A stretch of DNA of 5,345 nucleotides from Arthrobacter sp. (GTDB taxonomy: Bacteria; Actinomycetota; Actinomycetes; Actinomycetales; Micrococcaceae). The stretch is taken from assembly GCA_025464925.1 (NCBI GenBank), contig JAODMS010000257.1, forward strand, positions 1 through 5,345. The letters are read 5' to 3'. The notes beneath the pieces are model-generated. The model was not told where the DNA came from, did no database searches, and saw nothing but the letters and a program-made list of their open reading frames with translations. A program made the translations under genes and the position numbers. The first letter of the stretch is position 1. Each line of letters opens with the position of its first letter. Below are positions 1 through 5,345 of this stretch, one piece after another.

Positions 1-1600
1 AATCGGTTCATGCCGCTCAAGCGGTCAAAAAAATCAAAGCTGCCGCAGGCAGTCAAAGTGGCCGAGGTGCAGACGGCGGCGCTCGCCTGGCTCCACAGGT
101 GCCTGGACAGCACCTGCGCCGCGGTCATCGGGCTGGCGCACAGCCAGGCGTCCGGCGCGGCGCCGGCTGCGCCCTCGGCCCACTCGATCCATTTGGCCCA
201 CGGCACCCGGTCATGGGTGGCCCAGGCACTGAGCAGCTTGTCCAGGGTGTCCAGGCGCGCCAGGTACACGCCGAGTTCGACGCCGGCGTGGCTTTGCACC
301 TCGCGCTCGCTAGGCGGCTTCGCCTCGTCGGGCTCTTTCAAGGCCGCCGCGATGCTAACCACCTGCGAGCCGATGGCGCGAAGCAGCTTGACAAGCTGCT
401 CGCACTCGGGAACCACGTCTTCGGGAATCCGGCCTTCGCTGAAACGGTGAACGGGCTGCTCGGCGCTGACAAGGTGGGATTCCTGCCAGTAGCGCTCGAG
501 CATGGCCAGCCGGTCGGTGCAGCCCGTGACCAGCTGGCCAAAAGCGACCGGGTCTGGCCGGGTCGAGGCCGGCAGGGCTTTGGCATGGCGCAGCGCCACC
601 GTGCGCAGGCCGGTCAGCAGCCGGCTGCTCGCGCCCAGGCGCGCGCGGTAGGAGAACTGCTCGGCCGCGATGGCGGGCAGGTGGTGCGCCTCATCGAACA
701 CAAACAGCGTATTGCCCGCATCAATCAGGCTGCTGTCGGTCTGCAGCGTGGCGAGCACCAGCGCGTGGTTGGCCACCTGTAAGGTAGCGCCAGCCGCCTG
801 GCGCCTGGCCTTGAAAAAAGCGCAGTTGCGAAAATGCTCGCACTGCCCCCCATTGCACGCGTGGGCATTGGCCTGGACTTCGCGCCAGTCCTGCGGGTCA
901 GGCGGCTGCGCCAGGGAGTCGATGTCCCCATCCCAGGCGCCTGAGTTGAGTTTTTTTGCGCTGCCTTTGTACCAGCGCATGGCCGCTGGACGGTCGCGCA
1001 CTGCGCTGGGTGCAGGCCGGCGGCTATCGGCAAAGAGGTCCTGCAGTTCGCCCGCAAGTTCGCTGCCGGGCACCACGCCCTCGATCACGCCAGCCAGGCA
1101 GCTTTGGCAGACGTAGCGGGCCCGGCCCTTGAGGATGTCAAACGTCAGTTCAGGAATAATACCCGCCAGGCGCGGCAGATCCTTGTGGATGAGCTGCTCC
1201 TGCAGCGCCACGGTAGCGGTCGAGACGATGACGGTTTTTTGAGCACCTCGGCCGCGACAAGGGCCGCCAGGCAGTAAGCCACCGTCTTGCCAGTGCCGGT
1301 GCCCGCTTCCAGTTGCGCCAGATGATTGCCGCTGCGTTCATCGCTCTCGGGCGACTTGGCCGAGAGGAACGTCAGCAGGCACGCCTGCATCATCTCGTAC
1401 TGGCCCGGCCGGGCGATGAAACCCGGCCAGTTAGCGGCGACCTCGTCATACAAGAGTTCCAGGCGAATGCGTGCGGCTTCGAGCTGCTCGGCATCGATCC
1501 CGTGCTCACACGCGTACGCGGGTACGACGGCCGGCAGCTGTGCAGGTCCAGTTGCCGGCACGGCTGGTGAAGCTGGGGTTGGCATTGCAAGCGAGCTCAT
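1..1600 (-). CDS. dinG: DinG-type Fe-S ATP-dependent DNA helicase, 3' partial, with an internal frameshift
   Basis: DinG is a superfamily 2, XPD-like 5'-3' DNA helicase that unwinds structured DNA such as R-loops and forked substrates. From the ATG at 1600 the frame reads a variable Pro/Ala-rich leader, then Walker A AGTGTGKT (1283-1306, residues 99-106). At the A6 run 1235-1240 the frame must shift by -1. It then continues as TVIVSTATVALQEQL, four cysteines placed as in the DinG Fe-S cluster (codons 1108-1110, 855-857, 840-842, 822-824), VANHALV, a DEAH box (684-695) and TSATL (54-68), and stays open to base 1. About 530 codons are present; E. coli DinG has 716 residues, so the C-terminal helicase domain lies outside. 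Read without a shift, the product stops at 1145 after 151 residues. The start is uncertain: a GTG at 1720 is in frame, but the extra residues look non-coding and neither start has a strong ribosome binding site. Family assignment is from remembered similarity to E. coli DinG. Confidence 0.9.
1235..1240 (-). other. Frame break at an A6 run inside dinG
   Basis: On the coding strand the frame reads CTC AAA AAA CCG and then loses all resemblance to helicases. Adding one A, or slipping back one base, restores an uninterrupted DinG reading for about 1.2 kb. A second A run in the same gene (T7 on the plus strand at 951-957) keeps its frame, so the problem is local. The likely causes are a one-base deletion in the gene or a homopolymer length error. 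Ribosomal or polymerase slippage at the A run is possible but less likely, because C AAA AAA is a poorer slippery site than A AAA AAG. Confidence 0.85.
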
Positions 1601-1759
1601 GGTCTCGATTGTGGATGACGATCCCAAATTACTCAGAGAACACTGAGATTGACCGTGCAGGTCTTTGCCGTCCAGGCCAGGTATGTATTTCATCGCCGCG
1701 AAAATGTGGGAGTAGGGCACAGCACAAGCCGGATTTCCCCTTCACAAGGTTTTGGTGTT

Positions 1760-1799
1760 TGACCCAAACTAATCCAAGCTAATCCAAGTTAACCCAAGC
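1760..1799 (+). repeat. Four tandem 10-bp direct repeats (consensus TAAYCCAAGY)
   Basis: The units are TGACCCAAAC (1760-1769), TAATCCAAGC (1770-1779), TAATCCAAGT (1780-1789) and TAACCCAAGC (1790-1799). They are contiguous, and the two central units differ only in the last base. A 10-base period puts each unit on nearly the same face of the helix, which suits cooperative protein binding. The first unit also overlaps a 13-base inverted repeat, GTTTG-ACC-CAAAC (1757-1769). Possible roles are operator sites for a plasmid regulator, a centromere-like partition site for the neighbouring KorB, or a short iteron set. No replication gene is visible, so an origin is only a possibility. Confidence 0.8.
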
Positions 1800-1814
1800 G
1801 AGACAGGCGTCCGT

Positions 1815-1829
1815 CTTGCACGGTGCAAG
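1815..1829. promoter_or_regulatory. Perfect 15-bp palindrome, candidate operator
   Basis: CTTGCAC-G-GTGCAAG has two 7-base arms around a single central G. The one-base centre makes an RNA hairpin unlikely and fits a site for a dimeric DNA-binding protein. It lies 15 bases right of the 10-bp repeats and about 190 bases upstream of korB. It does not match the RK2 KorA, KorB or KorC operators as I know them, so the binding protein is unknown. Confidence 0.55.
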
Positions 1830-1889
1830 GCATGCTCAGTTTCACCGTTTATCCGCCCAGGCAGTCTGCTGCAGCCTCGGGGCGGTCCT

Positions 1890-1914
1890 GTTCGCCGAAA
1901 ACCCGAACGGTTTT
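1890..1914. repeat. Two overlapping, mutually exclusive small inverted repeats upstream of korB
   Basis: GTTCG (1890-1894) pairs with CGAAC (1904-1908). AAAACC (1898-1903) pairs with GGTTTT (1909-1914), whose loop is that same CGAAC. TTTTAAAA follows directly at 1911-1918. The arms are short and could arise by chance. If real they may be an operator or alternative leader hairpins of the korB transcript; nothing here decides between these. Confidence 0.35.
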
Positions 1915-2015
1915 AAAAGCACCGCTGCCTGCCAGGCCAATGAAAAAATCCGCAGCGTCTTGAGCGCCGTTCTCGATAAGATAGGTGCTTGGCCTCAGAT
2001 GGCTTCTTTCTACTT

Positions 2016-3101
2016 ATGCCCAACGACGACCTTTTCCCCTTTTCAGCCCAGCAGGCCCCCCGGCCCATCATTTCCATCAAGCCCAAAGCCCGCCTGCCCG
2101 AAGCGACCCGGGCCAGCCTGCGCGCGGCCATTGCCCAGCCAGGTGAGGCGCTGCGTCTTCGCCTGGCGGACATCGACGAGGACCCGCACCAGCCGCGCAC
2201 CGTCTTTGATGCGGCCGAGCTGCAAAGCATGGCCGACAGCATCCGGACACATGGCGTGGTGCAGCCCATCGTGGTCCGCTCACCCGTGAACGGACGCTAT
2301 CTGCTGGCCTTTGGCGCGCGCCGCCTGCGCGCTTCGCGGCTCGCCGAGGTGCCCGACATTCCCGCGGTGATTCGCCAGGCGGGCTCGGGCGACTTTGCCG
2401 AGCAGCTCGTCGAGAACCAGCAGCGCGCCGACCTATCCAACACGGACCTGGCCGCGGCCATCGCGCGGCTGGTGGGCGAAGGCGCCAGTACCAAAGACAT
2501 TGCCGCGCTGTGTGCGCTCAAGGATTACCAGGTCGCCGCCTTTCGGCAGGCGGGCAATTTCCCGCCCGAGCTCGCTTGTCGCCTGGACACATCCGACATG
2601 CGCGCGCTCTATGACCTGTACCGCCAGTGGGGAAAAACGCCGGCCGAGGTGGTGGCCGCTTTGCCCGAACCTGGCGTATTCATCAGCGTGACCGAGGCCA
2701 GGCGCATCATTGGCGTCATCACCGGCAGGCCGACCGGCTCCATCGTGCTCGAGCGCGCCCGGGCGGAGGTTTTTCAGGAGCGCCGCCCGGCGTTGCCAGG
2801 CGGTGAGCCCGGGACAGCGCCCCCAGTGCGCGAGCCGTCCCCGGAAAAACCGATCCCATCCATCGAGGAGCCTGCTGCGTCCAAGGACTTGCCGGTGCAG
2901 GCCAGGTCCAAAGCCGCCCCAGGAATTGTCCAGGCACCTCGGGTCGGCACACCCGTATTCCACGTGGCTGCGGGCGATGGGCGCAGCGGGCAGCTGGTGG
3001 TGGACCGGCGGGCCAGGGGAAAAGGCTTGGTACTCGTGGCCTACCCAACCGGCATTGAAGAAGTGCAGGCCACGCAGCTGCGGTTTATGCGCGTCGACTG
3101 A
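2016..3101 (+). CDS. korB: KorB-like ParB-family transcriptional repressor / partition protein
   Basis: KorB of IncP plasmids binds operators across the backbone, represses replication, control and transfer promoters, and serves as the ParB-type partition protein. This 361-residue protein matches RK2 KorB (358) in length and layout. The ParB N-domain holds DPHQPR (residues 56-61), GARRLRAS (100-107, the CTP-binding arginine box, with Ala where many ParBs have Glu) and ENQQRADL (133-140). A helix-turn-helix in the KorB domain follows at about 157-178 (STKDIAALCALKDYQVAAF). After a Pro/Ala/Glu-rich linker, the last ~52 residues (VGTPVFHV to FMRVD) resemble the SH3-like KorB dimerisation domain. 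The ATG at 2016 gives the family length, although its ribosome binding site is poor; an in-frame TTG at 1989, preceded by a weak AGG, would add nine residues. No incC/parA gene is next to it, unlike the korA-incC-korB operon of RK2. Confidence 0.93.
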   Translation: MPNDDLFPFSAQQAPRPIISIKPKARLPEATRASLRAAIAQPGEALRLRLADIDEDPHQPRTVFDAAELQSMADSIRTHGVVQPIVVRSPVNGRYLLAFGARRLRASRLAEVPDIPAVIRQAGSGDFAEQLVENQQRADLSNTDLAAAIARLVGEGASTKDIAALCALKDYQVAAFRQAGNFPPELACRLDTSDMRALYDLYRQWGKTPAEVVAALPEPGVFISVTEARRIIGVITGRPTGSIVLERARAEVFQERRPALPGGEPGTAPPVREPSPEKPIPSIEEPAASKDLPVQARSKAAPGIVQAPRVGTPVFHVAAGDGRSGQLVVDRRARGKGLVLVAYPTGIEEVQATQLRFMRVD

Positions 3102-3208
3102 ATCAAATGAATTGAGTGCGCTCCATAGATTCAAAGGACCGGTGGGTACGCCATTTGCACAGGGTCGTGACGAATCATATTCGTAAGCTTCCCTTTTGAA
3201 AAATGGCC
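3102..3208. other. Convergent korB-trbN gap with one short palindrome
   Basis: korB and trbN run towards each other here. The gap contains ACGAAT-CAT-ATTCGT (3170-3184), two 6-base arms around a 3-base centre. It is A+T-rich with no following T run in either direction, so it is a weak terminator candidate and could equally be a protein site. No GC-rich stem plus T tract was found, so bidirectional termination is unexplained by sequence. Confidence 0.45.
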
Positions 3209-3814
3209 TCACTGGTCGTTCATGATGAGCTTGCGAGGCACATAGCTGGCACTGCGCCATGGGTCTGGCGGTGCTGCCTGCGGAGTTGCTGTAGGGACTC
3301 GATTCGATGCAAGTGGCGCAACTGGTGCAGCTGTTTGAACGACTGCCGGCGTCGAGGGCGCTGCACCGGATTTGGTGATATCACGGGTGACGAAACGCGC
3401 ATCGAGCCAATCGGCCCACTTGACCGCCCTGCGCATCAAGTCGGCCCGATAGATTGTGTTGTATTGGGGTGTGCGCGAATGGTAATTGGCTGCCCGCGTC
3501 CACAAGTCGCCCTTGTCCTTGCGGATGTGCTGGCGCAGCCGCCAAGCGGCCAGGTCAAACGAATAGCAGCCAAATGCTGCCGCGTCATTTGCCGTGATGC
3601 CGTACCTGGCCAGATCGCCCAGATACACAGTGTTGAACTGCATCGGGCCCACGTCATGCGTGCCGTTCGTGTTTCTCACCCATTGACCCGGCTTTCCAGC
3701 TTCTTTCTCCGCGACCGCAAGAACGATGTTTGCAGGCACTTCATACTTGACGGCGGCCGAAATCGAGCAGATGACGCGCTCTTGAAGCGGGGGCGGCAGA
3801 TCGATCAATGGCAT
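3209..3814 (-). CDS. trbN: TrbN-like lytic transglycosylase of the conjugative apparatus
   Basis: This 201-residue protein has a lysozyme-like (SLT) domain in about residues 10-120. The segment NIVLAVAEKEAGKPG carries the probable catalytic glutamate (E38, with E36 as alternative). DVGPMQFN (54-61) is the typical G-x-M-Q-x-N motif. The domain ends near YNTIYRADLMRRAVKWADWL. Family knowledge: such enzymes cleave peptidoglycan so that the type IV secretion channel can span the wall; IncP TrbN is of this type and about this length. The tail (about 135-201) is Ala/Pro-rich and probably disordered. No convincing N-terminal signal peptide is visible, so the export route is unclear. AGGA at 3825-3828 lies 10 bases before the ATG. 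It is the third gene after trbL and trbM, 33 bases downstream of trbM, matching the IncP order and probably the same transcript. Confidence 0.9.
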   Translation of the reverse strand: MPLIDLPPPLQERVICSISAAVKYEVPANIVLAVAEKEAGKPGQWVRNTNGTHDVGPMQFNTVYLGDLARYGITANDAAAFGCYSFDLAAWRLRQHIRKDKGDLWTRAANYHSRTPQYNTIYRADLMRRAVKWADWLDARFVTRDITKSGAAPSTPAVVQTAAPVAPLASNRVPTATPQAAPPDPWRSASYVPRKLIMNDQ

Positions 3815-3847
3815 GGTTCAAGCTTCCTGTCTGTCTTTCAATTTCTC

Positions 3848-4441
3848 TCAATTACTACCGCCACCCCAACTGGCGCGCTGGCGCTCCTCATCCTCGGCCT
3901 GGATGCGAGCGTTGTACTCGGCCAAGGCGCGCTCATAGTCCCGGCCCTCGACCCAATACCCTGCGCGCTCAGGGATGCCCACGTAGCGGGGCACCGCGCC
4001 CGAGAAGTCCGTGTAGGCGTTCGAGGTGTAAGCCGTGCAGTAGCTGGGCATTTGGTTGCTGATGTACACCACGCCCTCATCAAGACCCGTCCAGGACCGC
4101 CCTGCGGCATTGAGGGAGGCTGCATCGCACCGGCCGGCACCGTTGGCCTGCGCGTTGACCAGGGCTGCCATTTGCGGCGTTTGATTGGCGGCAGGGCACA
4201 GGTTCAGGAAGTTGATGCGGCCCCGGATCGTGTCCGAGAGCTTGCGGTGCGAAATGCTGAAATAGCGGCTCAGCGAAGGCGTGCATTCGCCGGGCTGGGT
4301 GCCGCTGGAAAGGCACAAGATCGCTTCGCACGCCAGGCGGGTATCGCCTGTGAGCATTTCCTGCGCGCTGGCTGTGGCAGTAAGCGCGCCGAAAGCGGTC
4401 ACACTCAGAGCAGCCGAGGCGATGAATTTTTTGCGTTGCAT
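3848..4441 (-). CDS. trbM: TrbM-like secreted conjugal transfer protein
   Basis: This 197-residue protein has a clear Sec signal peptide: basic MQRKK, a hydrophobic core, and probable cleavage after TASA (residue 26). The mature part has six cysteines (38, 43, 53, 82, 105, 135), suggesting disulphides in the periplasm. The opening LTGDTRLACEAILCLSSG and the SLSRYFSI segment are what I recognise as characteristic of the TrbM family of IncP mating-pair-formation operons. The exact biochemical role of TrbM is not well defined; it is placed with the pilus/channel genes. The C-terminus is charged and ends in WGGGSN. The stop of trbL is 19 bases upstream and the gap contains a strong ribosome binding site, so the genes are cotranscribed. 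No damage is visible in this gene. Confidence 0.93.
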   Translation of the reverse strand: MQRKKFIASAALSVTAFGALTATASAQEMLTGDTRLACEAILCLSSGTQPGECTPSLSRYFSISHRKLSDTIRGRINFLNLCPAANQTPQMAALVNAQANGAGRCDAASLNAAGRSWTGLDEGVVYISNQMPSYCTAYTSNAYTDFSGAVPRYVGIPERAGYWVEGRDYERALAEYNARIQAEDEERQRASWGGGSN

Positions 4442-4449
4442 GGCTGATA

Positions 4450-4456
4450 CTCCTTT
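4450..4456 (-). promoter_or_regulatory. Strong ribosome binding site of trbM
   Basis: AAAGGAG on the minus strand ends 8 bases before the ATG at 4441. It fixes that start, which also begins a textbook signal peptide, and lies wholly in the short trbL-trbM gap. Confidence 0.8.
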
Positions 4457-4460
4457 GCGG

Positions 4461-5228
4461 TCAAGAGGTTTTGGAGTTGCGGTTCACGAAATTCGCGACT
4501 TCGGATGCGGCCGAGGGTTCTGCTTGAATGTTGCCTGCAGACAGTTCGTTGTTGTTGAAAGCCATCTCGGCCGGCCCAGCGCTGCTGGGTGCTGGCGCTT
4601 GAGAATCGCGCGCTCTGATCGCGGCTGCAATCTTTCCGCCCGTGGTGTCGCCGATGCGGTCAAGAGCCGACTCGCGCATGTTCGCCCCCTTGGCCTTCGC
4701 CACGTCCCAGGTGCCCAGCGCCAGGTTGCCCGCTGTGCCCGCAGCAATGGCCGCTGCACGGCCCAACATGCTGCCGCTGGAGCGCTGCTCGCCCGGTGTC
4801 AAGCCGTTGCCTGATCCGCCTGCCTTGGCGTCAGACCCTGCGGTATTGCCGCCTGCGTTGGCCTTGCCTTGAGCATCAGGTGCTGATCCACTTCCGCTTG
4901 AATGCTTGTCCTCCTTGGCTGGGAAATTGCTTTTCTCGCCTGTTTTGGTGCTGTCGCTTGCACCGCTACCGAAGCTACCGCCCCAGCGGCTGCCAGAGCT
5001 GCCAAAACCACTATCCGAACTGCTACCGCGGTCCATGCCGGCGAAGACGCTGCCTCCGCCTGAGCTGCTACCGCCAAGATTTGAAGCGGCCCTGGCGACG
5101 CCACCCATCATGTCGCCCATGCCAGAACCACCACTGCCCCCGCTGGAGGCCGCAGAGGCTTTGCTGTAGGCGGCCATGAGGGCTTGCGCGCCACCGGCTG
5201 CGCTGGCGGTGCCGGCCGCTAATACCAA
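4461..5228 (-). pseudogene. trbL: TrbL-like VirB6-type channel protein, C-terminal half only
   Basis: TrbL is the polytopic inner-membrane component (VirB6 counterpart) of the IncP transfer channel; RK2 TrbL has about 528 residues, with its membrane helices in the N-terminal half. Here about 253 residues look like TrbL: AAGTASAAGGAQALMAAYSKASA matches the start of the soluble region, then a long Gly/Ser-rich stretch (about residues 28-140), then a conserved tail with LALGTWDVAKAKGANMRESALDRIGDTTGGKIAAAIR. Upstream of about 5220 the same frame stays open to the window edge but contains no hydrophobic helices and nothing TrbL-like. The listed start (TTG at 5228) is only the first possible one and has no good ribosome binding site. 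The gene therefore appears cut at its 5' side by an insertion, deletion or assembly join. It sits 19 bases before trbM, as expected for trbL. Confidence 0.85.
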
Positions 5229-5345
5229 TCCCGTGTCATGAAATAACCGGAACTGAAGGCAGCACTGCCCAGCTGCGCGAGCACAAAGAGCGGATTGCGC
5301 CGGGGATCTGCGTGAAGGTATTCCAGGCCTCGCAGCAGGCGTCCA
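5219..5345 (-). CDS. C-terminal end of an unrecognised protein abutting the trbL break (edge-partial)
   Basis: In the minus frame beginning at 5344, 41 codons run from the window edge to a TAG at 5219-5221, ending in AFSSGYFMTRDWY. The stop falls at the point where TrbL similarity begins. Of the three minus-strand frames here this one has the most protein-like composition (RLLRGLEYL, then NPLFVLAQLGSAAF). I do not recognise the family. A transposase or other mobile-element protein ending beside an element boundary is a reasonable guess from context, not from a motif. It may also be a chance open frame. Confidence 0.35.
   Translation of the reverse strand, partial: GRLLRGLEYLHADPRRNPLFVLAQLGSAAFSSGYFMTRDWY

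Larger units (their letters stand above)
1601..2015. other. Divergent dinG-korB intergenic control region, no gene seen
   Basis: About 415 bases separate the preferred dinG start from the preferred korB start. Open frames here are short, extend into neighbouring genes in the wrong frame, or encode nothing recognisable. The stretch has more A+T than its flanks. It holds four tandem 10-bp repeats, one perfect palindrome and two overlapping inverted repeats, all within 1757-1914. I could not assign a sigma70 promoter with good boxes at proper spacing for either gene; TTGACC at 1759-1764 with TAATCC at 1780-1785 has only a 15-base spacer. A divergent promoter/operator region is the likely role, by position. 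Confidence 0.6.

Noticed and set aside
99..782. Plus-strand open frame of 227 codons
   Set aside because: It is opposite the DinG coding frame containing the DEAH box; the translation is Arg/Gln/Gly-rich with no motif.
1..1600. DinG as part of a type IV CRISPR-Cas locus
   Set aside because: No CRISPR repeats and no csf-type neighbours are in the window, and the Fe-S cysteines and VANHALV/DEAH spacing fit ordinary DinG.
1601..1720. Extension of dinG to the in-frame GTG at 1720
   Set aside because: The added residues resemble nothing in DinG proteins, whose N-terminus is short. The ATG at 1600 is preferred, though not proven.
1940..1963. Seven-codon ATG reading frame (MKKSAAS) before korB as a leader peptide
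   Set aside because: Too short to separate from chance; no regulatory codon run and no attenuator hairpin with a T tract follows it.
1601..2015. RK2-type KorA (GTTTAGCTAAAC) or KorB (TTTAGCSGCTAAA) operators
   Set aside because: No match was found by eye; the TTTTAAAAGC at 1911-1920 is only superficially similar.
1816..2289. Plus-strand open frame of 157 codons starting in the control region
   Set aside because: Over half overlaps korB out of frame with low-complexity Pro/Ser/Arg sequence, and the non-overlapping part matches nothing.
2433..3260. Minus-strand open frame of 275 codons
   Set aside because: It is the antisense shadow of korB.
3203..4447. Long plus-strand open frame of 414 codons antisense to trbN and trbM
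   Set aside because: It lies opposite two genes with clear family motifs, and its translation has no recognisable domain. Long antisense frames are common in G+C-rich DNA.

Overview
The window is G+C-rich DNA that looks like the accessory backbone of a broad-host-range, IncP-like conjugative plasmid or integrated element. The host is probably a betaproteobacterium (Burkholderiales-type); this is inferred from codon use and protein resemblance, with no database search. The 5345 bases carry five recognisable genes in two opposed blocks, and both edges cut through genes.

Left block (1-1600, minus strand): a DinG/XPD-type DNA helicase gene. Its 3' end runs off the window and its reading frame breaks at an A6 run (1235-1240). 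On either side of the break the protein reads as a convincing DinG: Walker A, four Fe-S cysteines, DEAH box and TSATL motif. Control region (1601-2015): no convincing gene, but four tandem 10-bp repeats, a perfect 15-bp palindrome and two overlapping small inverted repeats, between the divergent dinG and korB genes. Centre (2016-3101, plus strand): korB, a ParB-family CTPase-type DNA-binding protein with the IncP KorB layout. No parA/incC partner is visible beside it.

Right block (3209-5228, minus strand): the tail of an IncP-type mating-pair-formation operon in the canonical order trbL-trbM-trbN, closely spaced. TrbL is the polytopic VirB6-like inner-membrane channel protein, TrbM a secreted Cys-rich periplasmic protein, and TrbN a lytic transglycosylase that locally opens peptidoglycan for the secretion channel. 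korB and trbN converge on a 107-base gap holding one short palindrome and no obvious terminator.

trbL is not intact. Only its soluble Gly/Ser-rich C-terminal half is present. Upstream of about 5220 the membrane domain is replaced by unrelated sequence, in which another minus-strand frame ends at a stop right at the junction. Together with the dinG frame break, this suggests a decaying or rearranged element, or assembly/sequencing faults at those two points. No new defence system, CRISPR array or RNA gene was found. The points most worth checking are the trbL junction, the dinG frameshift and the repeat-bearing control region next to korB.
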